Shown: in pieces, positions 9,846-21,800 of the stretch
Position numbering within the stretch: position 1 is the first letter of the stretch
Layout: each line of letters opens with the position of its first letter
Assembly (NCBI GenBank): GCA_028753945.1
Contig: JAPNXP010000016.1
Span: 1,302,001 to 1,366,000 of the forward strand
Length of the DNA stretch: 64,000 bases
Reading direction: 5' to 3'
From: Hexactinellida sp. DTS-2022
Lineage: Eukaryota; Porifera; Hexactinellida
Notes under the pieces: model-generated
What the model was told of the DNA's origin: nothing
Database searches by the model: none
Seen by the model: the letters and a program-made list of their open reading frames with translations, nothing else
Position numbers and translations under genes: made by a program

Positions 9846-10689
9846 CCAACGGAGTATCAATTCTCTGGACCCACCTATAGAGCAATTCGTGACATACCTC
9901 TCCGAGATACATTCAAAAGGTAAATCAACGAGCTGGGTCAACACTCACAGATCGGCAGTATCTGCGATCATTGGAACTCACTCCGATAAATCAATAGGAA
10001 GCCACCCACTCGTATCCCGACTGCTCAAAGGTATCGAGGCAATACAACCGAAACTGCCACGTTACTCCCACACCTGGGATGTAGCTACGTTACTCAAAGC
10101 GCTCAAATCTCTCCCCTTAAATACAAAGTCGCTAACTCTGAAAACTGTAACGCTGATTGCCTTAACCACGGCCTCTCGTTGCTCCGAGCTAGCTAAACTA
10201 AATGTAAACCTCATTTCTTTTCAAAATGACACTGCCACTTGTCAGATAGATGGCACCAAAACCTGGCGAAAGAAGGAAATGAAAGAAATCATTTTATCTT
10301 CATTTCCTGAGGATCCAGCCCTGTGTCCCATCGAAACGCTAAAAAGTTACCTAGCGGAAACAGAACCTCTTAGGCCTCCTAAGGAAAGCAAGTTGTTCAT
10401 CGGCATCACAAAACCTCATAACCATGTGACCGCTTCTACAATAAGCAGGTGGATTAAATCAACCTTAGAAATTGCCGGAATAAACAATAAATTCAAAGCT
10501 CACTCAACAAGATCAGCTTGCACATCCACTGCCGCAAGGGCAGGAATTCCCATTGACACTATTCTACAGGTTGCAGATTGGAAAAGTACGAATACATTCC
10601 GTAAATTCTACCTAAGGGAGCAACCTCAACAAGGTCAGCCTAAGGCTATAGCTAATGCCAAGACCTTTACCACCGCAGTGCTAAGTTAA
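9829..10689 (+). CDS. DIRS tyrosine recombinase
   Basis: A 286-residue frame with an N-terminal SAM-like domain and a C-terminal catalytic domain. The family residues are visible: Arg in TTASRCSELAKL, the His-x-x-Arg of AHSTRSAC, and the nucleophile Tyr in FRKFYLRE. In this family the enzyme is thought to insert the circular DNA intermediate, replacing an integrase. Confidence 0.9.
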   Translation: MENLGSQRSINSLDPPIEQFVTYLSEIHSKGKSTSWVNTHRSAVSAIIGTHSDKSIGSHPLVSRLLKGIEAIQPKLPRYSHTWDVATLLKALKSLPLNTKSLTLKTVTLIALTTASRCSELAKLNVNLISFQNDTATCQIDGTKTWRKKEMKEIILSSFPEDPALCPIETLKSYLAETEPLRPPKESKLFIGITKPHNHVTASTISRWIKSTLEIAGINNKFKAHSTRSACTSTAARAGIPIDTILQVADWKSTNTFRKFYLREQPQQGQPKAIANAKTFTTAVLS

Positions 10690-10814
10690 TATAATTCTCA
10701 GAACTGGATTAGTACCAGACTGAGCTCATAGCTTACAGTAATATTATGTAATGGAAAGCTCCAATATATATATATTCATATTGGAACATATCACAACTAA
10801 TAGCTAAACGAGTA

Positions 10815-10935
10815 TAACCATACTCTATCATTGCCTAGCGTAGATTTGAAGAAGAATGGTAAAATTCGACGAGCCCCGCGAAGCGGGGTGAAGTCGAATT
10901 GAGATTCTTCTTCAAATCGTAGCTAGGCAATGATA
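10815..10935. repeat. Internal complementary region of the DIRS element
   Basis: Positions 10815-10857 are the reverse complement of the left outer end (6307-6349), and 10858-10935 are the reverse complement of the right outer end (11129-11206). Together they match the circle junction, as the DIRS replication model predicts. The GC-rich hairpin CCCCGCGAAGCGGGG lies inside. Confidence 0.92.
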
Positions 10936-10985
10936 AATCACCCACCCAATAATACCTCTACCCCATGAGTTTGCAATTTGCACAC

Positions 10986-11206
10986 TGTAGCTGGGGAACT
11001 ATAGTACTACCGAGTATATATACCAATATTATTTGACCTACAGCAGCGTTAACAACTAAAGCGATAATTGTTACCGCTACTTTTAAGGAAAGTGTTAAAT
11101 TGCGTCAGCTTGCAGCATAACCATACTCTATCATTGCCTAGCTACGATTTGAAGAAGAATCTCAATTCGACTTCACCCCGCTTCGCGGGGCTCGTCGAAT
11201 TTTACC
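10986..11206. repeat. Right inverted terminal repeat of the DIRS element
   Basis: Positions 10986-11160 mirror 6307-6482. The right end is longer by 46 bp (11161-11206), including a CCCCGCTTCGCGGGG hairpin. That asymmetry is normal for DIRS. Confidence 0.9.
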
Positions 11207-11392
11207 ATTTGTTTTCAAATTATCATATTAATAGTAGCTCAATAAATTTCAGTTGCACGATAAGGATAGCTCGAATCTAAATACATAATACCAAAAGAAA
11301 AACATACACTAGAATAGACAAATAATTGGTTAGAGTAATTTATTTTCACTCATCAGATTGCAGCCTCAGAAACGCTTTCTAATATGCATAGT

Positions 11393-11868
11393 CGTGACCT
11401 AAGTTATAATAAGGCCCGTTCATTAGTGTTGAATTTTGGACCATGGATGTCGGTTAAGCCATTGATTCTTTTTACAAAAGTGTTATAGTTAAAGATAATT
11501 GACCAAGTAGTAATCCAGAAGAAATAAAATATTATTAGGTTTAATACCAAGCACATTTGAAGTGAATGTATATGCAATAATACAAAATATTAAAGAAAAC
11601 ATGAAAGTGAATATAATTTTTAGCAAATAAACATTTGAAGAACAATAACAACTACTGTAATTGGGTTTAACTTTCTTTATTTTTCGAGTATTTTCGACAC
11701 GAACCGACTGCAAGGGTAGCAAGGTATTCATATTTTTCGTCCTGGGTTACTACTTGGTTAATTATCTCTCAACTATAACATTTATTGTAAAAGAATCAAT
11801 GGACTAAACGACATCCATGGTCCGAAATTTAACACTAATGAACAGGCCTTATTATAACGTAGGTCACG
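11393..11868. mobile_element. 476-bp MITE with ~130-bp inverted ends
   Basis: The ends start CGTGACCTA(A/C)GTTATAATAAGG and mirror each other for about 130 bp on both sides of an AT-rich core. GCATAGT is repeated directly outside (11386-11392 and 11869-11875). The opposite-orientation family copy at 6000-6050 is continuous at this point, so the insertion is well supported. The 7-8 bp duplication fits hAT. Confidence 0.85.
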
Positions 11869-12074
11869 GCATAGTCTATTTATACTAATTGAATGAAGTC
11901 TAGCTAGTCAATACTAACAAACCCTCGAAATAATTGGCCAACATATTTTGTCACCTTAGGATGAAAATGCGAATATTTCTCTTAAAAAACAATAGATCGT
12001 TGTCGCATTACAAAATTACCCCTGTATACAAATTTTCAGCTTTCTGGGACTCGTAGTATTTCAAATTAATTCAG

Positions 12075-12224
12075 GACAAACAAACAAACAAACAAACAAA
12101 CAAACAAACAAACAAACAAACAAACAAACAAACAAACAAACAAACAAACAAACAAACAAACAAACAAACAAACAAACAAACAAACAAACAAACAAACAAA
12201 CAAACAAACAAACAAACAAACACA
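12075..12224. repeat. (ACAA)n microsatellite, ~150 bp
   Basis: A nearly perfect tetranucleotide run inside the minus-strand copy of the repeat family. The plus-strand copy has only a short TTTGT-rich run at 5795-5820. Confidence 0.95.
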
Positions 12225-12681
12225 CATTGTGCTTTAAATATATAGATTAGGAATCGAGCTATCCTTATGGTGCAGCTGAAATTTATTGAGATAATAATTG
12301 GAGAATTTGAATTTCCCAAACAAATTAATTGTGTACATTCGTATTAAGGGGACTTTATGAGGAATATATTAAATACACCACAAAAATGTATAATTATAAA
12401 TTCTTAGTTTTAAGTAGTAAGGCGGCTCAGCGTCTTCAATTGAGATGCGAAGCGCCGAACCGTCGCAAAGCGACCGAAACCGAAGGGCTCCTAATCATAA
12501 ACGTTCATTGTTCATACATGGTACATGCAATCTTAAAACCCTCAAAGGTGACAAGGTGTCACCCGTAATTTTAAAGCAGCGGTATTACTCTTCCTCGATT
12601 AGCTAAATAAAATCTATAGACAACAAAATTAGGTTGAGGGAAAAAATGGTTTACTATAATAGTACAAATAGGACAACGAAC

Positions 12682-12891
12682 CGTCAACAGAAATTTCAGA
12701 TAATTCTGAAGCAACAATATATGTATCTTTATCCAATTGTGGAATTTCATCGTTTACATCAAGAATTAAGACAACGAAACCGTGAGATACTGGAAACCCG
12801 CCATCATTCACAGTCACCATCAAAGCATATTGATCAACTAATTCTCGATCCAAAGGAGTAAATGCAGAAGTACCAGAGATCACCACAGTAG
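12682..12891 (-). CDS. Gene B exon 18 (last visible), 3' border uncertain
   Basis: Encodes the second half of a cadherin repeat (TPLDRELVDQYALMVTVNDG, then LILDVNDEIPQL) and the start of the next. The acceptor TTACAATAG is clear and enters in phase 1. The open frame runs on to a stop at 12629. A weak donor at 12681 (GTTCGT) was taken because the frame beyond it stops looking like cadherin. Confidence 0.65.
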
Positions 12892-15800
12892 CTATTGTAA
12901 GAGAAAAATAAACAATAAATAATTATAACTTAAGTCTTAAGAAATAAAAAAGTTAAGAGATTTTGTATGTGGCTATTACAATTCCTCACCCAATACCGAT
13001 ACCATTATGGCGTTACATCTTTGAACAGTAATTTCAAAGTGAATTATGATTAATTAGATAAGTTTAACACTTAAAAAAAGAAGGGCATTGAGACATGAGG
13101 GAAATACGTTTTGGCCAGTCTGATCCATTGGCAGGGCTTTGAATATATCATGATATATGATATCCTTTTTTTTAAAAATCGAGATAATCAATCAGTATCA
13201 TATCACTTGGATTGAGGTGATATTTATCTCATATATCTTGTAGTGATATAGATATCATTTTATGATATATATATATCACATTGAATGTTCATTGATGCTT
13301 TTCAGTTTTGTCTGTATAAAGTTTTTAAACATTTTTATAATTTGTTATTTGCCACCATTTTCATGCGTAGCTACTTAGCTGCGTATTACTAAGTATGTTG
13401 AGTGGACCAAAATGGTTTCGAGAGTTCTTCGAGGAGACTGGGGATGGATATATATATATATCATTGTTGAATTTTACTAAACGTGTATATCACTCATATA
13501 TGTATATTTGGACGATATGATATATATATCATATATCATATCAGATATATATCTGATATGATATATTCAAAGCCCTGTCCATTGGATCATGAATGTTAGT
13601 CATAAATACAAGCAAGACATTAAGATCTTTCAATTATAATAATATCCGGTTCGGGATCGGGATCGGGATCGGGATCTGATTCTAGGAATCAATCGCGATC
13701 CGTTTTTCTGATACAAATAGAAAATCAATGGATTTTCGATAACCTGAACAATTAATAAAGGAAGGTGTATTAATTGTAATTCACTCGCGACAATGATTGA
13801 GGGAAGATACTACATCACATAAATTATAAGATTATTGATACTATAATTAATTAATTATTATTATAAATACACTAGTGATATTTTTGTAAAGCTGTATTAT
13901 CCTATATTTTCCCTTTCTATTGAGCATTGGACGAGCTCTTTTGGCACAAAATGTAAGAAAAAACTTAATAAATACAGTCATTCTCTGCTTTGATTGATTA
14001 CGGTATGCTATATATATGTAATGTCGAATTTGTCAAATGTTGATTTTACAAAATCGACATTAATCAACATTCTCTCTCAAGGTGTGGAATGAGGGTCAAA
14101 GCCATGCTTAACTGAGTAAGTATGCAGTGCCGTAACTAGGGGGGGGGGGGGGGGGCAAGCGGGGCATATGTCTCGGGCGGTAAATTACTGTGGGGCGCAA
14201 ACGTGAGGAAAGTCCAGGCAATGGGGTGCCCAATTATGCAAGCACCAAGATTGACCTTTCTATAACGGAATGGAATAAACACGATGCAAAAACCGGATAA
14301 CACAAGTGAGACTGCTACGACTCGACCGTATGATGAGGGATATGCCGTGGATACGGTTAAGGTAAAGAAGAGATTTTCTGATCTAACAACAAACGCCATC
14401 TAAATCCAATATTTCTCGCATTCCCGAACTGAATAACTTTTACAATAGAACTAAGTATATTTATTAGAAATAAACATATTTTTATCTTTTCCCTCTGGGA
14501 AAGAGAAAAGTAATTATCAGCAATTTCTCGCTAAAGCCTATATCGTTAAATCCAAAGTTTACTGGTACAATCCAAAATATTATCAACTTAGAAATGTTTA
14601 ATGAAATATTATAACATACGATCCATACCATACGAGTATATAGATTTGAGTTTGTAAATAGCATGTAAATATTGCAATCTCACTCCAGTGCACCAAAGAG
14701 CCAATATATCTTATGGGCGCATTTTTTGTTACTTGTCCCGGGCGCTATAATTTCTTGCTACGGCTCTGTAAGTATGTAGCACATAACAATATAAAAGAAC
14801 CAGGCTTCAAACAAAGTGTCTTGTATGGTTATTTGAAACGCTCGGCCCATTTTAGGTGTGGGTTTACAAATTCAACAAATAAAATATGTCGATTTTATAA
14901 AATCAACATATCAAATTGTTGATTTTACAAAATTTAAATTCTGAAAATAGTTTATTTTACAAAATCATACATATTTTACAAATAACTTATACAGGTAAAC
15001 CTCCCAAAGCGGCACCTCCGAGTAGCGGCAACCTCCGAGAAGCGGCACAAAATCATTCTCCCGATGGGTGCCGCTTTGGGAAGTTTACCTTACGAGCAAC
15101 CTCCGAGTAGCGTTAACCTCCGAGAAGCGGCACAAAATCATTCTCCCGATGGGTGCCGCTTTGGGAGGTTTACCTGTATAGAGTTCATTTTTTCAGTATG
15201 TGTATTCAGGCACTGAGAAAGGTCACATTTCCCAGAGTTTGAAATTTACCTTTAGAAAGTAAGCCTGGGCTTTTAGTATGGGAAAAAATCTGAACTCTAC
15301 TAGAGCTCAGCTCTATATAAGGATTCTCCATATTTTATTAGTTTGTTTTCTAAAATCGATTTTGTCAAATGTTGATTTTATAAAATCAACATGTCGATTT
15401 TACAAAATAAACTATTTTACAAATTAAAGTCAAGTTTGTATGTTGATTTTACAAAATCGACATTTTTGATGTTGATTTTGTAAAATCGATATAACATATA
15501 TATCAAAGGATCTTAAAAAGGTTCGTGATCGGACTGTAGATATTTTAGAAACTAGGATCGGAAATAGAGCTGAGCGAACACGAACTATGTTCGTGTTCGT
15601 GTTGAGCTAGAAGATTTGTGTTCGAGTTCGTGTTCGTGTTCGTGTTCGTGATTTTATTAAATATTTCGTATCGTGTTCGTGCCTAAAATAAAATTCGCGT
15701 CGTATTCGTTTCGACTCGTATTAAAAATATATCCTTTTAAATTTTTTCTAGCTTGAGCTATCCCAGTTAATTTATTGTGTTATATTGTATATGTTACAGC

Positions 15801-18800
15801 CTGTTCATGCCGTGTCTAGTAATAATACAGTGTTATACTTGCTGTCCTTCATGGGGTGTTAATCTTAAATTTGAAGACGATGCTCGCTCTAATCGGAAAC
15901 GAGATCGTAGATTATAAATTCAGCTAGTCGGGATTGGGGTATCGATTCAAATTTGAACAATGTTTAATGCCAGTGAATAGATTAAACAGACTTTGGCATT
16001 GAAATAAATAGTAAGAAACCTGTATCCCCAGAGCTGGATATTGAAAATGGTCCACCACCATCCACTAGAGTGAAAAAGAATGTTGGATTCTCGTCTACGT
16101 CCATGACAGTGAAGGTAGCAACAAGTTGACCTCCATTTGTATTCTCAGGAATATTCACACTAGTAACACTTGAACCAAGAAAAGTAGGTGCATTATCATT
16201 TACGTCGGCGATGGTAATCGTGACCTAAGAAGAGATATTAGTTCAAATAATAGAGTATTTACAATCTCTCATTACATAAGCAGAACAATTAACTATAACT
16301 AAACATAATTGATATTAGCAATTATTTATGAATGCTACGACAAAGTAATAGTAAAAGTTGGACGAAAAATTAAATAATTCAAATAGAATTTATAACCAGT
16401 TTAAACACAAATCATAGCTTACAGATTGACAAACGGACAGAATTGTAGAGCCTCCATCACTAGCGCAAATTGTAATAAAATAGCTAGAAGTAGTTTCTCT
16501 ATCAAGAGCAGGTGTTGTTGTTGTTAGTATACCAGTGGAAGGGTCCATTGTGAAATCAGTAAGATCAACGCTGTAACTTATAAATGCATTTGTTGTATAG
16601 TCTGCATCTGTAGCAGATACAAGCATTATGAACCCATTCACTAATTCTTCATTCACAGTTGAATCGACAGGAGGACGGTCTACAAAATAAATAGTAACAA
16701 AAAATAATCAACAAAACATCACTATAACATAACAAAACAGAATAATAAACAATTATACGTACTATGTACCATTTAGGGAAATATCATGTTATTTATTCTT
16801 TATTACTATTCAAATCGGCTATCAAAAAATCAAAATATACAAACTTGAGATAATTAATTGATTGAGTATTCTCATAGATGTCGTTGCTTGGGGCGGATTA
16901 TGTATTTCCCCACCTCCAGATTTCATGCCCGAGCTAAGGTTTTTGTCTTGAAAATTAACTAGAATTACAAACCTTCATACATGCAAAAAACTTGTGGAAT
17001 GCTATTTGTACTTTGATTCAATCGTATTTGCATGGAAGAGCATTATGTTGTACATATAAACTGTCACTTATTTGAATACATTTCAACATCAATTATCTGA
17101 ACTTCGATCACCCGAACTCTTCGGTTAGCCGAACACCCAAAGTTGTTCTATAAAGTAGTCCAGTAATGAATTATCCGAACTGCAGATTATCCTAACTCGT
17201 CCCAGTGGTCCCAACAAGTTCGGGTAATCGAGATAAACATAGCCTAAATTCACGGAGCCCCAGACCTTCATATAGGCCTAAGAGATCCGCGCAGCCTAGG
17301 TGATGTTGATTTTTCAATCGCGCACCAAAATTTGCCCAAAATAGTACATTTACCAAAAAAGACCAAAAATAGTATTAAGCCCACCATACACGATGCAACA
17401 AAGTAACATACACGGTGCAACAATGTTGCATGCAACACAATTTTCGTGCGACAAGTTGCATGCAACATTTATTTTCGTGCAACATTGTTGCATGGAAATT
17501 ACTCTATTTACACATGGAAAAATATTATTTTAAATCAGTGCTATACGTCATGGCCTACTTAATATACGGCTATACATATGTCGCCGAAAAGTGCATTTCA
17601 TCTATTGATGAAATAAATTTTTAGTTGACACATCCAGTTATAGAAATTCGTAAGGATGGATCGTCTGTCGAGTAATAAGGTCTAGCCATTTTGGTATTCT
17701 TAGTTAGAACTGGATATTTATATATACGTACATCCAAACCTCCCTTATTCGGGCACTGTCGTCCGGAGGCTGCCCATAACTAGAATATACCCGGATCTTA
17801 GAAATACAATGGTTAGTACATGTGCAATCCCAAAGTGTCTAATCCATATTTTCTAGATTCATTCAAAAATCAAAAAACGTCGTTAACGGGTCGTGGATAA
17901 TTTAAGATGTGAAGTATTTCTAGGAAAATAATTTGTAGCAATACGATCAGTGTTTTTAATACCGTGCTCAAAATTATAATATATACATTAGTGTTCGCAT
18001 CATAGGTGGCTTAATTAAGGGTACTGAGAAAGTAAGTAGTAAATTAAATCGGTACACTAGAAAGAACATGTGAATTTTTCAATTGTTTTGAGTAGGTGAA
18101 AGAATGCAAACGAAAATAATCTGAAAAATATGTATTGAATTTCCATATTTTCGTGCAACAATGTTGCAAGAAAATTGAACATGTCCAATTTCCATGCAAC
18201 TTGTTGCATGCAACAATATTTCGTGCAACAATCAACATACACGGTGAAACTAAGTTGCATGCAACAAAGTTGCACGCAACATTTCAACATACACGATGCA
18301 ACTAAGTTGCATGCAACAATGTTGTATGCAACAAAGTTGCATGCAACAAAGTTGCATGGAAAATTTAATATACACGATGCAACAAAGTTGCATGTAACTT
18401 TGTTGCATCGTGTATGGTGGGCTTTAGAAATACTCTGGGTGCGCACTGCGCACCCAAATTAATTCCAAATCCACGCACCTTTCCAGAATTTTTCCTTAAA
18501 ATCACGCACCCAGATGACGGCCTGCGGAGCCCCCATAAGCTCGTTCCTCGGCACATTAATTAGTTAATAATTATCCTGTATCTACCTCCCACATGACATG
18601 ACGCTACTTTATAATATCTCTCTTAATAGTCTTAAAAGGAATAAAATACTGTTTTTAAAATCTGCAAACTACTATGTAGTGGGCCAGTATTGAAATCACT
18701 GTCTTGGTTAGTTAATATTTAGTTAAATAGTTGTTCTTATTCAATTAAAAATTAAATAAATTCTCCTTCCCACTTGCTACCGGAGGAGAAAGGGCATGTC

Positions 18801-21800
18801 TCGCCACCTCAGATTTTCAGAAAAGTTAGAAAATTAGTATAGTAGCTATTGTAAACACAAATATATCAAGTATATACAAAATTTCATGATAAATAATAAT
18901 GTATTCCCAATACGTAAAAAATGTTTCATTCAATTCTTGCTTATGCCTTAAATATTGCCCATGGAATAGGGTGGCGCAAAAAACACATTCCATGTGAGCT
19001 GTAGAAATATGGTTTACTTTGCTTAGTTAGGAGAACATTTCAAAATTTTAACCTCTAAGAATAGTTTGAGAGGTTGCACACCAAGGCTATTGATTTTCCA
19101 TATAAATTCGATTCAAAAATCAGCCTTTTTCATCATAATGCAATTTTTGTATTAATAATATTTCAAAATCTTGGAAAATGCAAGAAATGATTGGTTTCGA
19201 GTATGTTTATCTCACATTAAATTTATTTGTATGCTGTAAAGCGAATGATTTCGAGATAATACAAGATTTATGCACAGTAGAGCCCATACTATTTCCTAAT
19301 ATTGATGTGGAATCACTCGAAAGTCCTTTATTTTACAACTAAATAAACGTATTTATATTTATATTAACCTACCTTTGGAGTATCCATTTCTTGCATTTTG
19401 TTAATAATTTGGGATATTTTAAGAGCAAGAATTCGATTACTTTAGTTAAGATGACGATTTTATAATGTAATTTTATGGAAGATACAGAATCACGTTGGGC
19501 GACTCTCAAAATAATCTTACACGACTGAAATTATACATGTAACCCTATCTAAGTAGATAAACAATTTTATTCCGATCAAACTGAACACACATGTTTTTTT
19601 TTGCGCCACCCTAATACGGAAGTTCTAACTGTTGTACTCTGTCGTCGTATATAGTGTTCTAAAGAGGAAAATAGGACACAAATAACTACCAAAAACTGGT
19701 GAATTATCGTTCACATCCAAAATAGTAACTTCGACTGGTGTACTAGTTGTTCTGGGATTAGTTCCATTATCTGTTGCTTGGACAATCAAAAAATAACTTG
19801 AATATACTTCAAAATCAGGACTAATGACTGTAGTAAATATTTCTCCTGTGGTAGGATCAATACGAAATACACCATCATTATTACCATCTACGATGGAGAA
19901 ATAAATTATATCATTCCGGTCAGCATCTGTTGCAGATACCTGGAAAAAATTAATATATATACTATATTATGAAAAAACTTTACTATTGTATGTAAATGTG
20001 TGTGTGTGTGTCATATACTACTACGGTATTATTGATTGTTCACTTTCTGAATTTGCACAAACATACATAGAATTGTATTATCAATGAATAGTAAGTTACC
20101 TATTAAGGGCAGATCAGTAATAGCCTAGATGACAATTATGACTCATTTAGGAAGCAAAAATTTCCAGGGCTTTTCACGAGTCACTCGATTGACTCGATGA
20201 CTCGCGAGTCAAAGCGAGTCATCGAGTCAACTCGGTGACTCGAGTCACCGAAATTTGTCACGAGTCAATTGACTCGGTGACTCGAGTCACTGAATTTTGT
20301 CACGAGTCAAATGCAAATGACTCGGTGACTCGAGTCACATGACTCGGTGACTCATGAAAAGCCCTGAAAATTTCCCTCTGTCAGCATTACATTCATAATT
20401 TCGTAATACAGTCAACTACGCTTAATAGAGTCACCACGGAACCAGGTTGTTTGACCCGATTAAGCGGAGAAATCTATTAACCGAAAATATTTTAAGCCAA
20501 AATATAATTCCGTCCTATAAATGCTGCGAAATTTTGACCGATTAAGCAGTGAAATCTATTAACCGGTGGCTCTATTACGCGGAGTCGATTGTATATTTAT
20601 ATGTATATTTGTTTGAAAGTCCAGAATTGATTGAAGAAACTACAATACCCACAGGGCCGAATTTTGGCATAAATGAGTATTTTAGTTCTGGCTCTGACAA
20701 GTTCGAGTATTGAGCGAGAATTCGCACCTACCATGGAGTTATGACGTAATTGTCACATATTTGATAGTGCTTAAATCAACCTAATTAATCTAATTAATCA
20801 TAACTCGTACTCTTTTTTTTATACATATTATATTTATATTTAATCTTCTCACTTTTAGAAGTGAGAAGATTAAATATAATATGTATATTAATAGTGCCAA
20901 CATATACTCCACCAACAATCACGGATATGTTTACTCATTGTCATTGTCAAATTATTACGTCATCATAATACAAAATTGTAAACATTTATTCTCAAAATTA
21001 TTTACACTTTTCTCCTTCGCGAGACACCAAGTGCTGAGTGCAACGCACAATAACCGCAAAGCGGTGCTTTTGTGGATGCCACACATCGTTTAGCAAACTA
21101 GAAAGCGTAGCGCGTTAGTACATGTATAGACATCCAGCCTCGTGTCTTAATAGTACCATAGATAATAAAATTCAATATATGATGATAGACATCGATTTAC
21201 CGAATTAGGCCATCAGATTAAAATATAGTAAACTTGGGGAAATTGTGTAACTAAAGATAATAAAACTAAAAAAGTATAAACCAAAAAATACATTTAGAAT
21301 ATCATTGGAAGGACAGTTTCATATAAAATGAATTAATCCCTGAATCAAGATCAAAATATAATCTGTAGAATTGCCTAAATGCCAAAAGTTTATTTTGTTT
21401 ATATAAATTATCTATGTTGAGCGTTAGGAGCAGGAATAATATCAAACCTGAACAACAAGTACATCTGCAGCAATATTTTCTGGAATAGGAGTAACTGTAA
21501 AAGGATCGAAGATTGGAGGATTTTCATTGCTATCAACAACAAAGACAGTAACAACTGTTGTACCAGTTCTTTCGCTACCTGATGTAGTATCAATTGCAAA
21601 AACATCAAAAACGAATTGAGTAAATTGCTCATAATCGACTTGAGCTTTCAAATTAATTGCACCTGCAAAATGGAATATACGATAATTGCATAATCTCTAA
21701 GTTGAGTATTAGAATATATTTATATGTAAAGTTAATTAGGCTACATGTAAAAACTCGGAAATATAATACTTAGTTGTATAAATCATATTAACACTCTTCT

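Larger units (their letters stand above)
6307..11206 (+). mobile_element. DIRS-type tyrosine-recombinase retrotransposon, looks whole
   Basis: The element has the full DIRS plan: inverted terminal repeats, three long open reading frames (gag-like, RT/RNase H, tyrosine recombinase) and an internal complementary region before the right end. Its borders are exact because the related copy at 12240-12493 is uninterrupted at the matching point near 12322. Only an ATT is shared between border and target, with no target duplication, as expected for recombinase-mediated integration. The inverted repeats are nearly identical to each other and the internal complementary region matches both outer ends. 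The insertion therefore looks young; I see no clear break in the three frames. Confidence 0.93.
5745..12493. repeat. Inverted pair of a non-coding repeat family, later split by two transposons
   Basis: A family with blocks in a shared order is present in opposite orientations. On the plus strand it covers 5745-6306 and 11207-11290. On the minus strand it covers 12493 down to 11869 and 11385 down to 11291. Shared landmarks are the TTTGT-rich start, CCCAGAAAGCTGAAA, TTTGTTAGTATTGACTAG, GAGGCTGCAATCTGATGAG, and GCCCTTCGGTTTCGGTCGC. The DIRS element splits the plus-strand copy and the MITE at 11393-11868 splits the minus-strand copy. Each copy therefore serves as an empty site for the other's insertion. 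The superfamily is not recognised. Confidence 0.7.
14880..15500. repeat. Palindromic TGATTTTRTAAAATC array, interrupted by two MITEs
   Basis: Positions 14880-14990 and 15345-15500 hold head-to-head copies of (TG)TTGATTTTRTAAAATCRACA. Between them lie the elements at 14992-15176 and 15180-15316. Before those insertions the two parts were probably one element like that at 46862-47412. Confidence 0.65.
12892..16019. other. Gene B intron 17, filled with MITEs
   Basis: Holds the hAT MITE at 13132-13577, a (GGGATC)n run near 13650-13675, the hAT element at 14125-14768, TGATTTTRTAAAATC palindromes (14880-15500) split by two further MITEs, and a GTTCGT-rich stretch at 15560-15700. No coding sequence seen. 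Confidence 0.7.
16680..19689. other. Gene B intron 15, nested transposons
   Basis: Holds a pogo-like inverted sequence at 17096-17250 (CCGAAC-rich), the nested pair at 17261-18524, and otherwise AT-rich sequence with no supported feature between 18540 and 19689. Confidence 0.65.
19940..21447. other. Gene B intron 14
   Basis: Holds a short TG run near 20000, the hAT MITE at 20165-20366, the Tigger-like MITE at 20409-20591 and a strong hairpin at 20820-20888. Nothing coding. Confidence 0.65.

Noticed and set aside
7775-9880. 701-codon plus-strand frame overlapping the DIRS reverse transcriptase
   Set aside because: No recognisable domain. The overlapping frame at 7989-9845 carries all reverse transcriptase and RNase H motifs, so this is most likely a by-product of base composition.
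12071-12319. Minus-strand frame with a VCLF repeat
   Set aside because: It is the translation of the (ACAA)n microsatellite.
18057-18446. 129-codon minus-strand frame rich in Cys and Ala
   Set aside because: It arises from the GTTGCATGCAAC palindromes at the right end of the Harbinger-like element.
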